Shown: in pieces, positions 36,421 to 47,568 of the stretch
Position numbering within the stretch: the first letter of the stretch is position 1
How the letters are laid out: each line of letters begins with the position of its first letter
Assembly: GCF_016097555.1 (NCBI RefSeq)
Contig: NC_054701.1
Location: 1,960,091-2,024,090 of the forward strand
Source: Gigantopelta aegis
Taxonomy: Eukaryota > Mollusca > Gastropoda > Neomphalida > Peltospiridae
DNA length: 64,000 bases
Direction of reading: 5' to 3'
Notes under the pieces: model-generated
What the model was told of the DNA's origin: nothing
The model's input: only the letters and a program-made list of their open reading frames with translations
Database searches by the model: none
Program-made: the position numbers and the translations under genes

Positions 36421-36790
36421 TATATGTCTCTCACTTGATACTTGATAAAGTAAAGTGAATACTTGTCTCTCACTTGATACTTGATAAAGTAAAGTGAATA
36501 CATGTCGCTCACTTGATACTTGATAAAGTAAAGTGAATACATGTCGCTCACTTGATACTTGATAAAGTAAAGTGAATACATGTCTCTCACTTGATAAAGT
36601 AAAGTGAATACACGTCTCTCACTTGATACTTGATAAAGTAAAGTGAATACATGTCTCTCACTTGATACTTGATAAAGTAAAGTGAATACATGTCGCTCAC
36701 TTGATACTTGATAAAGTGAATACATGTCTCTCACTTGACAAAGTAAAGTAAATACATGTCACTCACTTGATACTTGATAAAGTAAAGTGC
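36421..36790. repeat. Minisatellite, 38 bp x about 10
   Basis: Units carry TGTCTCTCACTTGATACTTG then ATAAAGTAAAGTGAATAC; two are shortened. The minus-strand open frame (MYSLYQVSSERHVF...) is only this repeat. Confidence 0.95.
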
Positions 36791-37884
36791 TAGTCAGACA
36801 TAACACAAACAGTTTGCGGCAATCTGCCATGATGTTTGTTCAGCCATTACACATTGGCAAACTGGCCGGTTTTTAATATATAATAATGTCTTACCTGCAA
36901 CTGTTTGTGTCTTGTGCACTAATATAATAGGTAACAGAATGCAGTTGAAACAATGAAAGCAATCGAAGATAAATGACATTTCAAAAGGTGAATAATAGAG
37001 TGACTTTCAACAAAACACGTTCACTTTACTCTTTGAATAACTTCAATTTATGTTTCTAATAACATTTCTATGTAGTAAAAATTATGTATATATTTTGTTA
37101 TTTTATATTTTTCATGACTTGATACATTTAAGCATTCAACTTTAGTAGTAGTTTTGATAGTAACCTATGTCTTTATTTACCTGTATATAACAGCCATCTG
37201 TTCATAATGTCAACTTTTGCCAGGTCCCTTGAATGGCCGTTACATACAGGTCCGCCTGTATATATATATATACTTTTGTTTCCCTGATACAGTTAATATG
37301 GTAAATATATAAGTGTACAATACAGTGGGGGGGGGGGGCAACTGCTCAAATTCATGCAAAAAGATAAAAGAATTTCAGGCAAAATAAGCTGGCCTGAAAC
37401 CATTTCACCACATTTTCCCATCATTCTACCCACAGTATTAGTTGTAATATATGTAAAAATGCACTTGCAACCATATGTAGCTGTTTGACAGTAATGGTAA
37501 TATTAATAAATGTTAAACACCGGATACTGACATTTTCGTTTCATTCGGGCAAATAGCAGCCTTGCGTACCTACAAAACTGGAAGCCTGTATGCCTATGGG
37601 TAAAGAGAATATCAAAATGGGCCTACAATGCAGCTCACAAGACACTGATAATGTTAGCAGACACAAACACTAGTGAGATTCAAACTGAATACTTGTAAAT
37701 AAAGAAAACTAAATTAACATTTGTCTTTTGTTGGTTCAGTGTATTTTCAGGTAATATTTAGTCAGGCAGTTTATTAGACTTGTTTACCTGTATTCACACT
37801 GATGGATTCTGCTGAATAAATACATGATTGTGTGGTTAACTTCATTGTTCAAGCACTGAACTGCTGTATTTAAAACATCTTGTC
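36791..37884. other. Intergenic stretch
   Basis: AT-rich, with a TATATATATA run near 37259 and a G-run near 37327. No gene recognised. The 3' end of the BTB-ZF transcript may fall here or nearer 38 kb. Confidence 0.6.
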
Positions 37885-38293
37885 AGGCTTCACACATAGC
37901 ACAGTATGTAGCATTGCCTGGCTTCACACATAGCACAGTGTGTAGCATTGCCTGGCTTCACACATAGCACAGTGTGTAGCATTGCCTGGCTTCACACATA
38001 GCACAGTGTGTAGCATTGCCTGGCTTCACACATAGCACAGTGTGTAGCATTGCCAGGCTTCACACATAGCACAGTGTGTAGCATTGCCTGGCTTCACACA
38101 TAGCACAGTGTGTAGCATTGCCTGGCTTCACACATAGCACAGTGTGTAGCATTGCCTGGCTTCACACATAGCACAGTGTGTAGCATTGCCTGGCTTCACA
38201 CAGAGCACAGTGTGTAGCATTGCCAGGCTTCACACACAGCACAGTGTGTAGCATTGCCTGGCTTCACACACAGCACAGTGTGTAGCATTGCCT
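37885..38293. repeat. Minisatellite, 34 bp x 12
   Basis: Very uniform units of TTCACACATAGCACAGTGTG then TAGCATTGCCTGGC. It lies about 470 bases past the BTB-ZF stop codon, so probably in or near its 3' UTR. Confidence 0.96.
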
Positions 38294-38761
38294 GTATAAT
38301 TGACATCCTATTATAACTTCACTTATGTCAACATGCTTTGGTCAAGACATGTTTTTTTAAACAAACGACAGTTTTTTCACCATAACAAATTAAATACTGC
38401 AGTAAATCCATCAAACTTTAGGCAAAACCAATACTGAACATCAAAACATGTCAATAATAATAATGGCACCTGTATTTCTGGAATAACACTAACACCATAA
38501 CAGGCCTAAAAAACCCTGACAACTGGCCATTTTTGTGTTATAAAACCAAAGTCAGGTAACCCATTATTTTCTGCATAACCCATTATTATCACTACGTAAA
38601 TGATGTCGTAAATATAATGTAAGAGTGAACAAATGGCTAATACAAAACCAGACTTGTGGAGCATTGTGCAAATAAAACTGTCGTCGTTATAATTTTCAGA
38701 GGTTTTCAGAATCATTAATCTGAATAATCATTTTAACAAGCTGAACTCATCTTAGTTAATT

Positions 38762-39469
38762 TCAAATGAACTTGAAGCCGACCGATTCTAGCACTGAAAA
38801 CGCGTCCGACTTGCTGTCACATATGACTGTGAGCTGGGTCCCGGCCGTGCCTTCCTCCAGTCCTATATTACCGATCGTGGTCGTCGCTGCGTCCGTTTGA
38901 ACCGGCACCATCTCGTGAATGATTATCGCTGCCTCGTCGGCACTCTCCGCCGTGAACTCCGCACTGGCCACATCGTCCTGCAGTGCGCCGTAGTCCGCGA
39001 TCCCCGAACTGTCCGCCTGGATGTCGAGGGAGTTGGCCGAGTTGGCGGAACAGCCGGTGTTGGGTTGCCAGGACTGATCGGGCTCCATGTCCGGTACCGT
39101 CTGTGTTATCTGAGATTTGTGGCTCTTATCCTCCAGGTAGCTCTCCGTTTCCGAACTCCCGTCGTACTTCATCGAGCGAGCGATTGCCTCATTGAGGGCT
39201 GCCTCAAACTGGGCCTGTTTCATGGGCTTCGTATCTTCCCCCGACATCGGTTCTTTTTTCACTAACGACAGACCTTCCATGGAGAAATCATCGGAAGTGA
39301 TGTCCAAAGACCTCTCGAATTCATCCCCCGAGGATACCGGATTATAGCGGTACCTAGCCCGGCGTTTGTTAACCAGATCAAGCTTGTGCACACTTCGCAG
39401 ATGTTTGTCGAGGTTTCCTTTCAAACCACTTCTGTGAGGGCACAAGTGACAAACATACGGCTTCACGTC
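38762..39469 (-). CDS. BTB-C2H2 zinc finger protein, terminal exon 8 (finger 9 and acidic tail)
   Basis: The exon follows TTTTCTTCAG. It begins DVKPYVCHLCPHRSGLKGNL, the ninth finger (CHLC...HLRSVH), and runs 235 residues to a stop. The tail is Ser/Asp/Glu/Ala-rich, without known domains. It contains LVKKEP, a consensus SUMOylation site, and IIIHEMVPVQTDAATTTI, a type of hydrophobic/Gln/Thr stretch seen in activation domains. The exon is GC-richer than its surroundings. It supplies residues 657-891 of the predicted protein. Confidence 0.93.
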   Translation of the reverse strand, partial: DVKPYVCHLCPHRSGLKGNLDKHLRSVHKLDLVNKRRARYRYNPVSSGDEFERSLDITSDDFSMEGLSLVKKEPMSGEDTKPMKQAQFEAALNEAIARSMKYDGSSETESYLEDKSHKSQITQTVPDMEPDQSWQPNTGCSANSANSLDIQADSSGIADYGALQDDVASAEFTAESADEAAIIIHEMVPVQTDAATTTIGNIGLEEGTAGTQLTVICDSKSDAFSVLESVGFKFI

Positions 39470-40214
39470 CTGAAGAAAATAAACACAATATAACCTATAT
39501 AGACCATAAAGTCACAATAATACCTATATATAGACCATAAAGTCACAATAATACCTATATATAGACCATAAAGTCACAATAATACCTATCTAGATTTTAA
39601 AATCTTTTATAAAATGTCTAAAAAAAGTCTTTAATAACATCTTCCAACTTTAACATCATAGCAATGTAATACAAAATGCATGTATGTGACATCATTGAAA
39701 CTTTCAGTTTACTTTCTAAAGTTTTATAAGTACGGGCTCTGGAAAATAAGGCAAACTCCATAATTTCAAAACCGGAAAACATTTATCACAATAAAATAAG
39801 AAAAAGATTTTCAAACCAATAATTATTTTTTAATAATTGCAAGCACTTTCCTAATGCTTTTGTGTTTCATACAAAAACAGATAAAGTGAATGCTCAATTC
39901 TATTAGAATCTGCTGTGTATTCTGTCACAAGCTATAACATCATCAATTTCATGGCCTTCAGCTTGACCAAAACAATTTGATGAATTTATGCCAAAATATG
40001 CAATCAACTTTAAGTTTCAATCAGTCAAACAAATCTAACCAAATAAAGCTCTTTAAAGAAATTAATTTACATAATATTTTATTTTCAAATGAGTGTTTGG
40101 TGAAATAATAATGAAATATATTCACTAAATTCAACAACAATTAATTTTTGATCAATTTCAGCATAAATGTTAAGAATTGTAATTGTTTGTGTGAAGAGTG
40201 TCAACTATATTTAC
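39470..40214. other. BTB-ZF intron 7
   Basis: AT-rich intron on the minus strand (GTAAAT donor, TTCTTCAG acceptor). It contains three copies of ACCTATATATAGACCATAAA with GTCACAATAAT at 39489-39590. Confidence 0.85.
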
Positions 40215-40309
40215 CTTTCCAGTATGCATCAGGCGCGTGTGTTCTTCTAACGATTTCTTCTGGACGGTGGCATACTGACAATCGCCATAGGTGCACTTAA
40301 ACTTCTTCT
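40215..40309 (-). CDS. BTB-ZF exon 7 (finger 8, C-x4-C type)
   Basis: Reads (E)KKFKCTYGDCQYATVQKKSL and EEHTRLMHTGK. The finger is CTYGDC...HTRLMH, with four residues between the cysteines. Acceptor TTTTCAG, donor GGAAAG before GTAAAT, phase 0 out. Confidence 0.93.
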
Positions 40310-40906
40310 CTGAAAACAGATATATCACCACAACTATTTATAGAAACTGTGAACACACAAATAAAACTACTTATAGAGACTGTGAACACACAAACAAACA
40401 AACAAAGAATGAATACACAGTATGCCATCATGAAACAAAAGTCACGGTATGTACAAAAAATAAAACAATTAGATGCAAACTAATAATGATTAAAATATAT
40501 TTACATTTATTATAATACACATCTTCAGCAGCAATTTAGCTCATCTCTAATCTTTTATTACTGCTGTAGGGAAGCATATCAGGTATTTCTATATAGCATA
40601 TAACAAAGCCAGATATGAATGATGAACAAAATGGTCAGAATAAATACACTAAAAATACCCTCAATGAGGATTGGCAAACATGTGGCAGGAAAGGAGACAA
40701 GAACAGAGATGTGGAGTTGGACAGGGAAAAGAAGTAAAATGACGACGATGCTGCTACTATGGCGGGGGGGGGGGGGGGGGGGTGGTATGGACCTCAGAGG
40801 AGGTAAAGGATGTGAAAATGCAGATGAAGACGACAGAAGATAACAAGGAAAGGACAAAAGAATAAAATATGTCCATAAATTAATCATCATAGTTTATGTC
40901 ACTTGC
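40310..40906. other. BTB-ZF intron 6
   Basis: Minus-strand intron beginning with the GC donor GCAAGT. It contains a C-rich run on that strand (plus-strand G run at 40764-40781). No other element. Confidence 0.85.
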
Positions 40907-40990
40907 CTCCATGCCATATCATGTGTCTGGCTAGCGCTGGCTGGCTGACAAATCCCTTTTTACAAACCACACATATGAAGTCTTTTTCAC
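40907..40990 (-). CDS. BTB-ZF exon 6 (finger 7), GC donor
   Basis: Reads (G)EKDFICVVCKKGFVSQPALA and RHMIWHG. It is a canonical C-x2-C-x12-H-x3-H finger, preceded by the linker HKGEKDF that spans exons 5 and 6. It ends GGAG before GCAAGT, a GC-AG intron donor with otherwise perfect consensus. Phase 2 in, phase 1 out. Confidence 0.92.
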
Positions 40991-41160
40991 CTGTCAATTA
41001 TATCAAATCGCCTTTTAGAAACCACATATGAAGTCTTTTTTACTTGTCAATATCCAATCTCTTTTTACAAACTACACATATGAAGTTTTTTTTCACCTGC
41101 CCTATTATAACAAATAAATCCATTTTTACAAACTACACATTCATATGAAATCTGTTCCCC
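40975..41160. repeat. Decayed tandem copies of the exon 6 acceptor region, about 55 bp x 4
   Basis: The true site (plus strand CCTTTTTACAAACCACACAT then ATGAAGTCTTTTTCACCTGT) is followed by three worn copies at about 41010-41050, 41065-41105 and 41120-41160. On the minus strand each keeps part of GACAG, GTGAAAAAGAC and TTCATATGTGTGG. Confidence 0.75.
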
Positions 41161-41296
41161 CAATCTATAATGAATATTGCTGAAATCAATGGCTGTTATA
41201 GGATTACATAATATCACATTTATCTTGACAATTGATGCTGCAATCTATGGTTATTGTGGGTCTGACCTCTCAAAGTTTATTAACAGGACAACTTGC

Positions 41297-41370
41297 CTTT
41301 GTGTCTCTTCATGTGTTCCGTAAACCTGTACCGCTTGAATGACTCGAAACCACACATCTCACACGAAAAC
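41297..41370 (-). CDS. BTB-ZF exon 5 (finger 6), GC donor
   Basis: Completes Leu and reads FSCEMCGFESFKRYRFTEHM and KRHK, a full C-x2-C-x12-H-x3-H finger. It follows TCGTCTGCAG and ends AAAG before GCAAGT, the second GC donor in a row. Phases 2 in and 1 out agree with both neighbours. Confidence 0.92.
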
Positions 41371-41405
41371 CTGCAGACGAGAAAACACACATTCTTATCA
41401 AATAT

Positions 41406-43445
41406 GTCACTAAATCACTAAAGCTGAAACCATATTATCACTAAAGCTGAAATCATAGTATCACTAAAGCTGAAATCATATTACTAAAGCTGAAATCACA
41501 TTATCACTAAAGCTGAAATCACATTATCACTAAAGCTGAAATCATAGTATCACTAAAGCTGAAATCATATTACTAAAGCTGAAATCACATTATCACTAAA
41601 GCTGAAATCACATTATCACTAAAGCTGAAATCACATTACCACTAAAGCTGAAATCACATTACCACTAAAGCTGAAATCATATTACCACTAAAGCTGAAAT
41701 CATATTACCACTAAAGCTGAAATCATAGTACCACTAAAGCTGAAATCATATCACTAAAGCTGAAATCATATTACTAAAGCTGAAATCACATTACCACTAA
41801 AGCTGAAATCATATTACCACTAAAGCTGAAATCATATTACCACTAAAGCTGAAATCATATCACTAAAGCTGAAATCATATTACTAAAGCTGAAATCACAT
41901 TACCACTAAAGCTGAAATCATATTACCACTAAAGCTGAAATCATATTACCACTAAAGCTGAAATCATATCACTAAAGCTGAAATCATATTACTAAAGCTG
42001 AAATCACATTATCACTAAAGCTGAATTCACATTATCACTAAAGCTGAATTCACATTATCACTAAAGCTGAAATCACATTACCACTAAAGCTGAAATCATA
42101 TTACCACTAAAGCTGAAATCACATTACCACTAAAGCTGAAATCATATTACCACTAAAGCTGAAATCATATTACCACTAAAGCTGAAATCATATCACTAAA
42201 GCTGAAATCACATTATCACTAAAGCTGAAATCACATTACCACTAAAGCTGAAATCATATTACCACTAAAGCTGAAATCATATTACCACTAAAGCTGAAAT
42301 CATATCACTAAAGCTGAAATCACATTATCACTAAAGCTGAAATCACATTATCACTAAAGCTGAAATCACATTACCACTAAAGCTGAAATCATATCACTAA
42401 AGCTGAAATAGTAATACCACTAAAGCTGAAATCATATTACCACTAAAGCTGAAATCATATTACCACTAAAGCTGAAATCATATTACCACTAAAGCTGAAA
42501 TCATATCACTAAAGCTGAAATAGTAATACCACTAAAGCTGAAATCATAGTATCACCACTAAAGCTTAAATCATAGTATCACTAAAGCTGAAATCATATTA
42601 CCACTAAAGCTGAAATCATATTATCACTAATGCTGAAATCATATTACCACTAAAGCTGAAATCATATTACCACTAAAGCTGAAATCATATCACTAAAGCT
42701 GAAATAGTAATACTACTAAAGCTGAAATCATACTATCACTAAAGCTGAAATCATATTACCACTAAAGCTGAAATCATATTACCACTAAAGCTGAAATCAT
42801 ATTACCACTAAAGCTGAAATAGTAATACCACTAAAGCTGAAATCATAGTATCACCACTAAAGCTTAAATCATAGTATCACTAAAGCTGAAATCATATTAC
42901 CACTAAAGCTGAAATCATATTATCACTAATGCTGAAATCATATTACCACTAAAGCTAAAATCATATTATCACTAAAGCTGAAATAGTAATATCACTAAAG
43001 CTGAAATCATATTATCACTAAAGCTGAAATCATATCACTAAAGCTGAAATCACATTACCACTAAAGCTAAAATCATAGTATCACTAAAGCTGAAATAGTA
43101 ATACCACTAAAGCTGAAATCATAGTATCACTAAAGCTGAAATCATAGTATCACTAAAGCTGAAATCACAGTATCACTAAAGCTGAAATCACAGTATCACT
43201 AAAGCTGAAATCATATTACCACTAAAGCTAAAATCATAGTATCACTAAAGCTAAAATCATATTACCACTAAAGCTAAAATCATAGTATCACTAAAGCTGA
43301 AATCATATTACCACTAAAACTGAAATCATATTATCACTAAAGCTGAAATCATAGTATCACTAAAGCTGAAATCATAGTATCACTAAAGCTGAAATCATAT
43401 TCACTAAAGCTGAAATCATATTAATTAAAGCTGAAATCGTATTGT
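41406..43445. repeat. Minisatellite, 19-25 bp unit, about 85 copies (BTB-ZF intron 4)
   Basis: Units carry CACTAAAGCTGAAATCAT plus ATTAC, AGTAT or nothing, so lengths vary. On the gene strand each unit reads TGATTTCAGCTTTAGTG, giving dense TTTCAG acceptor-like motifs just upstream of the true acceptor of exon 5 (36 bases away). No exon bases are copied. Confidence 0.96.
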
Positions 43446-44263
43446 AACATCATTTGCTAATGCACAGCTCACACAACTAAAGTTTTAATAAACTCATGTG
43501 TTATTTGTATCAACAATTCCCATCAGCTGCCTTTATACAACACACAAAACTATCACCATGTTTGTAACAGTTTGTACTAAAAAACACGATTCCCAGTCTG
43601 GAGCTCCATGCGATAAGACGTGTTTGTTTCGCTTGTGCACACTGCACGTGCTTTCGTGTGCTCGACTTGGGGGTCCTTCATTTCGTTGTTTTTGTCAGCA
43701 AAATGAAGCTTTCTACCTTGCCTCCACGTCATTTCTCCGTCTGACTGTCGACTTGTTTTTGTCGTGACTTGTATGACGGCCATTCTGCAGAATGCCACGG
43801 TTGTTCGCGTTTAGTCTCTACATGTCCGAGCCTGTCCTAGCAGCACTGGAAGATTGACCGCCCCACTCTAAGAAGAAATAGGAAGCAGGGTCAGCCCCTA
43901 CTACTCTTTTTCTAGACTTTCCCTTGCTTTATAGTGATACCATCTCGTATCCTCCGGAGTCGGGCCCGTCCGCACCACTATACCAACCCATGACGACTGG
44001 ACTATACCCTAGTCTGATACTCTCTCTCGTTCAGACGGATCTGGCTTCTCAAGATCTGTATTTCAGCACAGCACTACACCTTCAACGTCTATTGACTGTC
44101 AAGCTAGGGGTTTTCTTGACCGGATGCAACCCATCTCGTCCCTTTAAGCTGTGCACCCAAACGGCCGTAACGAGGCCACTCGCGTGGACATATCGATCGG
44201 ACTTTAAACTTTTAGATCTGCGTTCAAAATTTTATGTCGAAATTACTCTCTTTTTTTTAAATA
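43446..44263 (+). mobile_element. Retroposon-like repeat, 5' part, split by the Tc1-like insertion
   Basis: From about 43590 the sequence is CG-richer than the intron around it and reads like an interspersed repeat. It resumes after the Tc1-like element and ends at about 46183 in (ATC)n, a typical non-LTR retroposon end. No reverse transcriptase is visible and the open frame at 43924-44283 matches nothing I know. The 5' boundary is uncertain. Confidence 0.45.
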
Positions 44264-45868
44264 TACTACTCAAAAGAATTTAAGGGTCAGACGATATTTT
44301 CGACATTATTTTCTGAATGTCAATTATATTAGCTAGACCATAATGTCACGCATGGTATTGTTCCATTTTGACGAAAGTGGGTCTAAGCAACCCATAAATG
44401 AATTAAAATCCACTGTCATTGACACTGTCGACTAGTTCTAATGGCGAAAACATGCTTACATTTGCACGTAAATTAGGGCGAAAGCGAAAGGTCTGCTAAG
44501 TGCCCATAACTTGCTTTTTCACAAAGCGCTTCATTTGCACGCTTTGCATGTGTATTCCATGTTCCCAATGCTGAGTTTCCGTATAATTGGAGCTTGCGTT
44601 CGTGTACGGTGCACACTCCAAATTCGACAATGGTACGACGTCAACTGACTATCGAAGATCGAGGAAGGGCTATTGCTTGGCTTCAGGATGGCAATACGCA
44701 AAGAAATGTTGCTCTGAGACTTGGTGTCAGTCAGAGTGTCGTTGGCCGACTGTGGCAACGGTACCAAGCAACGAATTCTGTTCGAAATCGTCCACGTTCG
44801 GGAAGACCCCGAAGCACTACAAATAGAGAGGACCGCTACATCACCAATATGGCTCTACGTCAACGCACAACCACTGCACGCCGATTACGTGACAATCTGC
44901 GGACTGCGACTGGAACTCGAGTGTCTGATCAAACCATACGCAATCGTCTGAGAGCCAATAATCTACGCTGCCGTCGCCAGGCTGTTCGACCACCACTCCT
45001 ACCACGTCACAGAACAGCCAGACGTCACTGGTGCACGCTTCATCTGCAGTGGCAACGTGTTCAGTGGGGTCGAGTGATGTTCACTGATGAGTCCAGGTTT
45101 AGTCTCCAGTTCAACGACGGTCGGGTTCGTGTCTACAGACGTCCTGGGGAGCGCTTCGCTGACGTTAACATTAGACAACGTCACCGGTTCGGTGGTGGCA
45201 GCGTCATGGTGTGGGGCGGCATCTCTATCCACCACAGGACCCCCCTCTATGTGGTGGATGGCAATCTGAATGGAATCCGCTATCTGAATGAGATTATCCG
45301 GCCGTTGGTTCTCCCAGGCCTTTAGCAGATTGGCGGCGGGGCAGTTCTGCAGGATGACAATGCCAGACCCCACCGCGCCAGGGTGGTAACGGACTTTCTC
45401 AGACAACAAGGTATCGCCAGGATGGATTGGCCAGCATATTCGCCTGACTTGGCCCCAACAGAGCACGCCTGGGACGAATTAGGCAGGAGAGTTCGGGATA
45501 ACCATGCCCCTCCGGCCAACCTTCATGATCTGGGTCAACTTCTTATGGCAGAGTGGCAGGCCATTCCCCAAGAGTTCTTCAGACGTCTGATCAACAGCAT
45601 GAGGCAACGATGTGTCGAGTGTATTCGCGCCAGGGGTGGATTCACACACTATTAAACAAATGTTCTAATGTGTAAAATCCATGTTTGACAACCTTCAACT
45701 TTGACAGCATGTCATGTGACTTTCTTATATAAAGTGACGTTTATTTGTGGTTTTTTGTAAATATGGAACAATAAATTAAATTTTTGGTGTAGTTTACATC
45801 ATCAATCTAATACTCTCTGAAACCTATTTGGTTATAAATTTTTGACCCTTAAATTCTTTTGAGTAGTA
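44264..45868 (+). mobile_element. Tc1-like DNA transposon (DD34E), near whole
   Basis: Perfect 26-bp terminal inverted repeats (TACTACTCAAAAGAATTTAA plus GGGTCA; 44264-44289 and 45843-45868) flanked by TA on both sides. Length is 1605 bp with one transposase frame. It sits in BTB-ZF intron 4, in the opposite direction to the gene. The perfect TIRs suggest recent arrival. Confidence 0.95.
44630..45655 (+). pseudogene. Tc1-like transposase with one nonsense codon
   Basis: The 341-codon frame starts MVRRQLTIEDRGRAIAWLQD. It has a helix-turn-helix (NVALRLGVSQSVVGRLWQRY), the GRPR hinge (SGRPRSTT), and the catalytic triad in VMFTDESRFS, QDDNARPHRA and SPDLAPTEHAWDE, with 34 residues between the second Asp and the Glu (DD34E). 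The length equals the family norm. One in-frame TAG at 45323-45325, in LPGL-stop-QIGGG where relatives usually have Gln, is the only break; otherwise the frame runs to TAA at 45653-45655. Confidence 0.93.
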
Positions 45869-46183
45869 TATTATTAAATAGTCTGATCCTCTCTTCTTTC
45901 TCTTATTTAATTTTGGACTGTCCTTCTAAAATGCTCCAAATTATATAAATATTCGGCTGAGCAGTCAATTCTTTTTATTTTTGGCTTGTAACATTTTTAT
46001 TTTTTAAATTTATTTTATTAACTTTTTTACTAATTGCTATTTTCAAAATTCTGCCTATTTTCACCCCCCCCCCCCCCATCCCGAGTCAGGCCACCAATCT
46101 TATCGGAGGTCGGACTCGGGATGGGCGTGTTCGAAACCCTAGTGGTATATGGGCGCGTTAAACTAGTTATCATCATCATCATC
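45869..46183 (+). mobile_element. Retroposon-like repeat, 3' part with hairpin and (ATC)n tail
   Basis: Continues the repeat interrupted by the Tc1 element. It contains a C-run at 46065-46079, then CCCGAGTC and GACTCGGG as an 8-bp inverted repeat (46079-46120), then GGGCGCGTTAAACTAGTTAT and (CATC)n-like (ATC) triplets. The hairpin and triplet tail are typical of molluscan LINE/SINE 3' ends, but I cannot name the clade. Confidence 0.5.
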
Positions 46184-46294
46184 TAAAAAACACTGGCATG
46201 GCACCTTGCTTCTCAGTGTCTAAATGGAGAATATTTTCTTTTATGACCAGATATATTTGAATGACTTGTACATTTTTACAGCACATCTACTCAC

Positions 46295-46431
46295 AGGTTG
46301 CACTTTGCTGGTAGTGGGACTCTGTGCAACTTATAAAGATGTCGGTCTAAGTGGAGTCGATTTACTGCTCGGTGACAACACAGATGACACAAGAATTTCT
46401 TCCGGCCAAAGTGCTGGTGCTCAATGTGATC
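46295..46431 (-). CDS. BTB-ZF exon 4 (end of finger 4, finger 5)
   Basis: The exon follows ATATTACAG and starts DHIEHQHFGRKKFLCHLCCH. DH...QH supplies the two His of finger 4 begun in exon 3. Finger 5 is CHLC...HLYKLH, then RVPLPAKCN and two bases of Leu. Donor CAACCT before GTGAGT. Phases 0 in and 2 out fit exons 3 and 5. The two-exon split of finger 4 with exact 12-residue spacing supports the splice call. Confidence 0.92.
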
Positions 46432-47131
46432 CTGTAATATATTATACACCTTCTTGTTCATTCAATAACTAGCAGTTCATAAACAACAACTCTTTTTTTT
46501 AAAACAAGACTAAGTATTACTACATATTATACCACTCACCACAGAATTTGCTCAGTGACTATCTTCATGGTTATCAGTGTTTGAGGTCTAGAAATTTAGA
46601 TCATGTTACGACAACAATTTCATACAAATAATCAAGTAAATTCCCAATCATGTTAAAAATGCAGTTTCAGATAATACTTCAACAACTGTTTTTGCAGCAA
46701 CAGCAGCAGCAGCAGAAGCAGCACTACTGATCACCATTATGAATTTGAAAGGCTGGCAGTGTTTCATCATTAGCGTGCTCGATTGATAGATATTTGCTAC
46801 TATTCACAAAGACAAACAATTATACTCAGTCATTATTTCGTCCAAATCTTCTAGTGAAAAACTCAAGTTTGATGGTAAATATTGCCCACCTTTTTCTTTT
46901 TGGAATAAAGAAAGTTAGCCTCATTTCATCTATGTTTTAGACTTTACAATGATGTAATTGGAACAAGATTTAGTATGGTGCATTTACAAAACACATGGTA
47001 CCGTACATTAACAAACATTAAAGTTTATAGGAACTAAATTAAAACATTAAAAACCACAAGAAGACCACTTCTACATAGACTGATTGACTTGATTTAGAAA
47101 AGAAATACTGGGATGCTTCATGTATATTTCC
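46432..47131. other. BTB-ZF intron 3, near exon 4
   Basis: AT-rich intron with a CAGCAG-type run at about 46698-46720. Nothing else recognised. Confidence 0.7.
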
Positions 47132-47568
47132 AGGTTGTATTTACTAGATGGTTATTATATTTCTAGGTTGTATTTACTAGATGGTTATTATATTTCTTAG
47201 GTTGTATTTACTAGATGGTTATTATATTTCTTAGGTTGTATTTACTAGATGGTTATTATATTTCTAGGTTGTATTTACTAGATGGTTATTATATTTCTAG
47301 GTTGTATTTACTAGATGGTTATTATATTTCTAGGTTGTATTTACTAGATGGTTATTATATTTCTTAGGTTGTATTTACTAGATGGTTATTATATTTCTAG
47401 GTTGTATTTACTAGATGGTTATTATATTTCTAGGTTGTATTTATTAGATGGTTATTATATTTCTTAGGTTGTATTTATTAGATGGTTATTATATTTCTAG
47501 GTTGTATTTACTAGATGGTTATTATATTTCTTGGGTTGTATTTATTAGATGGTTATTATATTTCTAGG
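47132..47568. repeat. Minisatellite, 33-34 bp, first block (BTB-ZF intron 3)
   Basis: About 13 units of GGTTGTATTTACTAGATGGT then TATTATATTTCTA or TCTTA. Same family as 48553-52213 and 53913-54318. Confidence 0.95.

Noticed and set aside
38897-39265. 122-codon plus-strand frame
   Set aside because: Antisense shadow of the GC-rich terminal BTB-ZF exon.
43924-44283. 119-codon plus-strand frame
   Set aside because: It runs into the Tc1 terminal repeat and matches no protein I know; treated as part of the retroposon-like repeat.
44999-45466. 155-codon minus-strand frame
   Set aside because: Shadow of the Tc1-like transposase on the other strand.
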